Assembly: GCA_013696425.1 (NCBI GenBank)
Contig: JACCYP010000157.1
Coordinates: 1-17,578, forward strand
Length of the DNA stretch: 17,578 nucleotides
Direction of reading: 5' to 3'
DNA from: Thermoleophilaceae bacterium
GTDB lineage: Bacteria; Actinomycetota; Thermoleophilia; Solirubrobacterales; Thermoleophilaceae
In this document: positions 14,810 to 17,578 of the stretch, in pieces
Position numbering within the stretch: the first letter of the stretch is position 1
Layout of the letters: each line of letters starts with the position of its first letter
Notes under the pieces: model-generated
What the model was told of the DNA's origin: nothing
Databases searched by the model: none
The model's input: only the letters and a program-made list of their open reading frames with translations
Translations under genes and position numbers: made by a program

Positions 14810-15724
14810 GTGCACCGAGGACGGATCCTCACGGCCCTGGCCCTGGCCGCCTTCGCGCCCGCGAGCGCGAGCGCCGCTTTCGCCCCTCGCATGGGGACGA
14901 CCCTCGACCCCGCGCAGGCGGGCGCGCCCACGCAGGTAACCCTCGGCATCGGCCAGGCGCCGGGTGAAACCCCTGCCAAGCGGGTCACCGTGAAACTGCC
15001 GCCGGGCCTCGCCGCCAACGGTGCGCCTGTGCCCGGGCCGATCGGCACCGTGGAGGCCCAGACCGAGGGGCTCGGCCCGATCGGCGGCGTGATGACGCTG
15101 GGCGGCGACGGCGCGCTCACCGTGCCTCTGTCCGGCCAGGCAGGGCTTCTGTCCCAGACACTCACCGCGCGCGTGGTGCGTCGCCCCAACGGCGTGCTCG
15201 ACCTCACGATCGACGGGCTCCCGCCCGTGCCCCTGACGACGCTCGTATTCCGGTTCGGCACCCCCGGCCGTGCGCTGCTGCGCAATCCAGCCGCGTGCGG
15301 CCCCCAGGTGTTCGAGAGTCGCCTGACGAGCTGGTCCGGAGAGGCGGCCATTGCGCAATCGGTTGCATGGGTCACCGGCTGCCCCGATCCCTTTGAGCTC
15401 TCCTCCGTCCGCCTCGCGCCGAAGAGGTTCCTGGCCGTCCGCCGCGGCGCCCACCGCACGCGCCAGGGCTACGGCACCGCGCTCACATGGCACGCGACGC
15501 GGGCGGTCGAGACCACCCCCGTCAAGGTCGAGCGGCTTGTGCGCGGGCGCTGGAAGCGCTTCGGCTCGCTCGAGGGCTCGGGCGCGGAAGGCCCGAACGT
15601 GATGCGCTTCGACGGGCGGATGCACAACCACGCGCTCGTACCGGGCGCCTACCGGTTCATCGTCCTTCCGCAGGGAACCGACGCCCGGGCGGTAGTCCCG
15701 TTCCGCGTGCTCAAGCCGCGCTAG
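14810..15724 (+). CDS. Secreted beta-rich protein with two Ig-like regions
   Basis: An exported protein of unknown function, 304 residues from GTG 14810. It opens with a signal peptide (MHRGRILTALALAAFAPASASA, cut near residue 22). Residues 35-195 resemble a domain I have met in secreted proteins of Thermoleophilia: VTVKLPPGL, GTVEA, a VPLSGQ strand, LDLTIDGLPPVPLTTLVFRF, RALLRNPAACG and a second cysteine at TGC, with Cys163 and Cys191 placed to form a disulfide. Residues 200-304 look like an Ig-type domain ending RMHNHALVPGAYRFIVLP. Big relatives carry this unit as part of large surface proteins; here it stands alone. The longer open frame from 14720 is rejected because the signal peptide fixes the start. 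No clear ribosome site precedes the GTG. Family recollection is from memory, not a search. Confidence 0.8.
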   Translation: MHRGRILTALALAAFAPASASAAFAPRMGTTLDPAQAGAPTQVTLGIGQAPGETPAKRVTVKLPPGLAANGAPVPGPIGTVEAQTEGLGPIGGVMTLGGDGALTVPLSGQAGLLSQTLTARVVRRPNGVLDLTIDGLPPVPLTTLVFRFGTPGRALLRNPAACGPQVFESRLTSWSGEAAIAQSVAWVTGCPDPFELSSVRLAPKRFLAVRRGAHRTRQGYGTALTWHATRAVETTPVKVERLVRGRWKRFGSLEGSGAEGPNVMRFDGRMHNHALVPGAYRFIVLPQGTDARAVVPFRVLKPR

Positions 15725-16407
15725 CCGCGCTTCTGGCGGGGCTCGCCCTGCTCGCCGGCTGCGGGGGCGCCGAGGACCAGAGCGAGCCGAAGGCGGGCAC
15801 GGAGGCGGCGAAACCCGCTGGACGTGAGCTGGTGGCCGCGCTCGGCGACTCGATCACGGCCGGGTCTCCGAAGTGGGATCCCGACGAGGGCGTGCGCAAC
15901 CGCCTCGGCGCGGCGCTCGATCCGGAGAGCCAGTTTGAGTACTGGGCGCAGCTGCGCCTCGGCGACGAGGTCACGTTCCGCAACTGCGGCGTGTTCGGCG
16001 AGCGCACGGACGAGATCGCCGCGCGCCAGGACGCGTGCGCCAAGGGCGCGCGCTACCTCGTGATCCAGGGCGGGATCAACGACATCGCCCAGGGCCGGCC
16101 GGCCGCGGATGCCGCGCGCAGCATCCGCGGCATGGTGATCCGCGGGAAGGAGGCCGGCCTGCGCGTCGGTCTCGTGGACGTGCTGCCGTGGAACAACGGC
16201 CACCCCCGCGCCGACCGCCCCATCGCCGAGCTGAACCGCGCCATCCATGCGATCGGCCGCGAGGAGCGCGTGCCGGTGCTCGACTTCCACGACGCGCTCG
16301 AGGACCCGCGCGCCGAGGGCACGATGAGCGCGCGCTACACCGACGACGGCGACCACCCGTCGGTGGCGGGCTACAGGCGGCTCGGAACCATCTTCAGGCT
16401 TCCGTAG
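15718..16407 (+). CDS. SGNH/GDSL-hydrolase lipoprotein (start unresolved)
   Basis: A probable serine esterase or lipase anchored to the outer face of the membrane. SGNH blocks are clear: ALGDSITAG (nucleophile Ser), GVFGERTDEIA, VIQGGINDIAQ (block III, GxND) and DGDHPSVAGYRRL (catalytic Asp and His). In front, the same frame codes LAALLAGLALLAGC, a lipoprotein signal with lipobox Cys codon 15760-15762, followed by an acidic linker. Yet no ATG, GTG or TTG occurs in this frame between 15490 and 15829, except far upstream ATG 15487 inside the previous gene. The first ordinary downstream start, GTG 15832, would remove the lipobox and leave 191 residues. The listed start is where the signal peptide becomes recognisable, not a start codon. 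It overlaps the end of the previous gene and lies 9 bases before the next. Confidence 0.82.
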   Translation, partial: ALAALLAGLALLAGCGGAEDQSEPKAGTEAAKPAGRELVAALGDSITAGSPKWDPDEGVRNRLGAALDPESQFEYWAQLRLGDEVTFRNCGVFGERTDEIAARQDACAKGARYLVIQGGINDIAQGRPAADAARSIRGMVIRGKEAGLRVGLVDVLPWNNGHPRADRPIAELNRAIHAIGREERVPVLDFHDALEDPRAEGTMSARYTDDGDHPSVAGYRRLGTIFRLP

Positions 16408-16416
16408 GGTTGGGCA

Positions 16417-16716
16417 ATGCGCCCTCTATTCGTTCTCGCCGCCGTGGCGGCCCTCGCGCTCGCCGGCTGCGCGAGCACCCTCGATTCCGCCGACGCGGAG
16501 AAGCAGATATCCAGCTCGCTCGAGAAGCAGACCCGGCAGAAGCCCAAGAAGGTCGACTGCCCGGAGGACATCGATGCCAAGAAGGGCACGAAGTTCGACT
16601 GCACGGTCACCGCTCAGGACGGCAGCACGATCAGGGTGAACGCGGCCACGACCGACGACGACGGCAAGTTCACCTACGAGGTCGACCCCGAGTCGCTCAA
16701 GCAGCCGTCGGATTAG
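16417..16716 (+). CDS. DUF4333-type lipoprotein
   Basis: A small exported lipoprotein of 99 residues. The signal peptide MRPLFVLAAVAALALAGC ends in the lipobox LAGC, so Cys18 is the lipid-bearing residue. The mature part matches the pattern of DUF4333: a helix (AEKQISSSLEKQT), then VDCPEDIDAKKGTKFDCTV with Cys48 and Cys62 likely disulfide-bonded, then strands TIRVNAATTDDDGKFTYEVD. DUF4333 proteins are small actinobacterial secreted proteins of unknown function. It follows the SGNH gene by 9 bases with an AGGG upstream of the ATG, so it is probably cotranscribed with it. Confidence 0.88.
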   Translation: MRPLFVLAAVAALALAGCASTLDSADAEKQISSSLEKQTRQKPKKVDCPEDIDAKKGTKFDCTVTAQDGSTIRVNAATTDDDGKFTYEVDPESLKQPSD

Positions 16717-16726
16717 GCAGCGAGGG

Positions 16727-16764
16727 GTCCGCCAGCCATGCGAGCACGTGCAGCCTGGACGGAC
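16727..16764 (+). terminator. Possible hairpin between DUF4333 gene and gcvPB
   Basis: In the 74-base convergent spacer, GTCCGCCAG (16727-16735) can pair with CTGG-A-CGGAC (16755-16764), nine pairs with one bulged A. The loop holds an 8-base palindrome GCACGTGC (16744-16751). Position between two convergent genes suits a terminator, but there is no T-run and the loop is long. Confidence 0.3.
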
Positions 16765-16790
16765 GTATGTGCCCGCTACCGGTGCGTTAC

Positions 16791-17578
16791 CTAATTCGGC
16801 TCACGGGTGCCCTGGCGCACCACGGGGTGCTTCGCGGCCTTCGCCTCGTCGAGGCGGCGCACGGGTGTGGTGTAGGGAGCGCCGCGGGCGATCTCCGGGT
16901 CCTCGGCGGCCTCCACGAGCAGGGAGCGGATCGCGTCGGCGAAACCGTCGATCGCCTCCTTGGTCTCCGTCTCGGTCGGCTCGATCATCAGCGCCTCGTC
17001 CACTAGCAGCGGGAAATAGACCGTCGGCGGATGCACGCGATGGTCGAGCAGGCGCTTGGCGATGTCGAGCGTCTTGATGCCGAGCTTCTCCTTCGCGCCC
17101 CTGCCGGAGAGCACGAACTCGTGCATGCAGGTGCGGTCGAAGGCGATCGGCAGGTACTCGGCGATCCCCTCCTCGGCGAGCCGCGCCTTGAGGTAGTTCG
17201 CGTTCAGCACCGCGATCTCCGAGACCTCCTTGAGGCCGTCGCCGCCCACGGAGCAGATGTAGGCGTAGGAGCGCACGAACACGCCGAAGTTGCCCTGGAA
17301 GCCGCGCATCTTGCCGATCGACTTCGGCCGGTCCAGATCGAGGTCGAAGGTGGGCGCCCCGCTGCCGTTCTGGCCCTCGCGCTTCACGACCTGCGGACGC
17401 GGCAGGTAGGGCTCGATCCGGTCGGAAACCGCGATCGGGCCGGCGCCCGGGCCGCCGCCGCCGTGGGGCTGGGTGAACGTCTTGTGCAGGTTGAAGTGCA
17501 CGATGTCAAAGCCCATGTCGCCCGGCCGTGAGTAGCCCATGATCGCGTTGAGGTTCGCGCCGTCGTAGTACAGCGTCG
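16791..17578 (-). CDS. gcvPB: Glycine dehydrogenase (decarboxylating) subunit 2, 5' part missing
   Basis: The C-terminal half of the split P-protein of the glycine cleavage system, a PLP enzyme that decarboxylates glycine and passes the aminomethyl group to the H-protein lipoyl arm. About 261 residues are present; the start lies beyond the window. The fragment begins LYYDGANLNAIMGYSRPGDMGFDIVHFNLHKTF, in which the Lys of HKTF binds PLP. It continues with PHGGGGPGAGP, GNFGVFVRSYAYI, CMHEFVLSG and the end HPPTVYFPLLVDEALMIEPTETE, all typical of GcvPB. The split form is usual in Gram-positive bacteria and thermophiles, and gcvPA is expected just upstream outside the window. The stop TAG is at 16793-16791. 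Confidence 0.96.
   Translation of the reverse strand, partial: TLYYDGANLNAIMGYSRPGDMGFDIVHFNLHKTFTQPHGGGGPGAGPIAVSDRIEPYLPRPQVVKREGQNGSGAPTFDLDLDRPKSIGKMRGFQGNFGVFVRSYAYICSVGGDGLKEVSEIAVLNANYLKARLAEEGIAEYLPIAFDRTCMHEFVLSGRGAKEKLGIKTLDIAKRLLDHRVHPPTVYFPLLVDEALMIEPTETETKEAIDGFADAIRSLLVEAAEDPEIARGAPYTTPVRRLDEAKAAKHPVVRQGTREPN

Noticed and set aside
15487..15717. ATG 15487 as start of the SGNH hydrolase
   Set aside because: It would place about 75 Arg-rich residues, antiparallel to no known domain, before a lipobox and overlap the secreted-protein gene by 238 bases.

Overview
This is a high-GC actinobacterial window, most likely from the class Thermoleophilia (Solirubrobacter/Conexibacter-type). 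The assignment rests on a six-gene MCE operon of actinobacterial type, the two-subunit glycine dehydrogenase, and a secreted beta-rich protein of a kind I associate with that class. It is an inference from gene content, not a phylogenetic result. Coding density is very high: most neighbouring genes overlap by 1-4 bases and no gene-free stretch exceeds about 125 bases. No tRNA, rRNA, CRISPR array, insertion sequence or prophage gene was seen.

Layout. (1) 1-795, plus strand: the end of an ECF sigma factor coupled to an O6-alkylguanine DNA alkyltransferase. (2) 748-2674: an EamA-type drug/metabolite exporter (minus) divergent from a LysR regulator (plus), a standard regulator/target arrangement. 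LysR ends at a long inverted repeat at 2690-2728. (3) 2732-14678, minus strand: one probable long transcription unit. In transcription order it holds six MCE proteins (14678 down to 5735), trpS, scpA, scpB and a polysaccharide deacetylase. (4) 14810-16716, plus strand, divergent from the MCE operon: a secreted beta-rich protein, an SGNH-hydrolase lipoprotein and a DUF4333 lipoprotein. (5) 16791-17578, minus strand: the C-terminal two thirds or so of gcvPB, running off the window.

How the genes work together. The six MCE proteins each have one N-terminal membrane segment, one MCE domain, a long helical region and a C-terminal tail. They match the subunits of a heterohexameric lipid transporter such as mycobacterial Mce1. 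No YrbE/MlaE permease and no ABC ATPase lies in the window, because the operon starts directly at the first MCE gene and faces a divergent promoter region. The permease must be encoded elsewhere or be shared. The divergent locus adds three exported proteins, one of them a probable esterase, so 5.7-16.7 kb reads as an envelope/lipid neighbourhood, joined downstream to translation (trpS) and chromosome-segregation (scpAB) housekeeping genes.

Points most worth a second look are the permease-less MCE array fused to housekeeping genes, the C-terminal cysteine pair found in all six MCE proteins, the SGNH lipoprotein whose signal peptide has no ordinary start codon, and the long G-U-tolerant inverted repeat after LysR.
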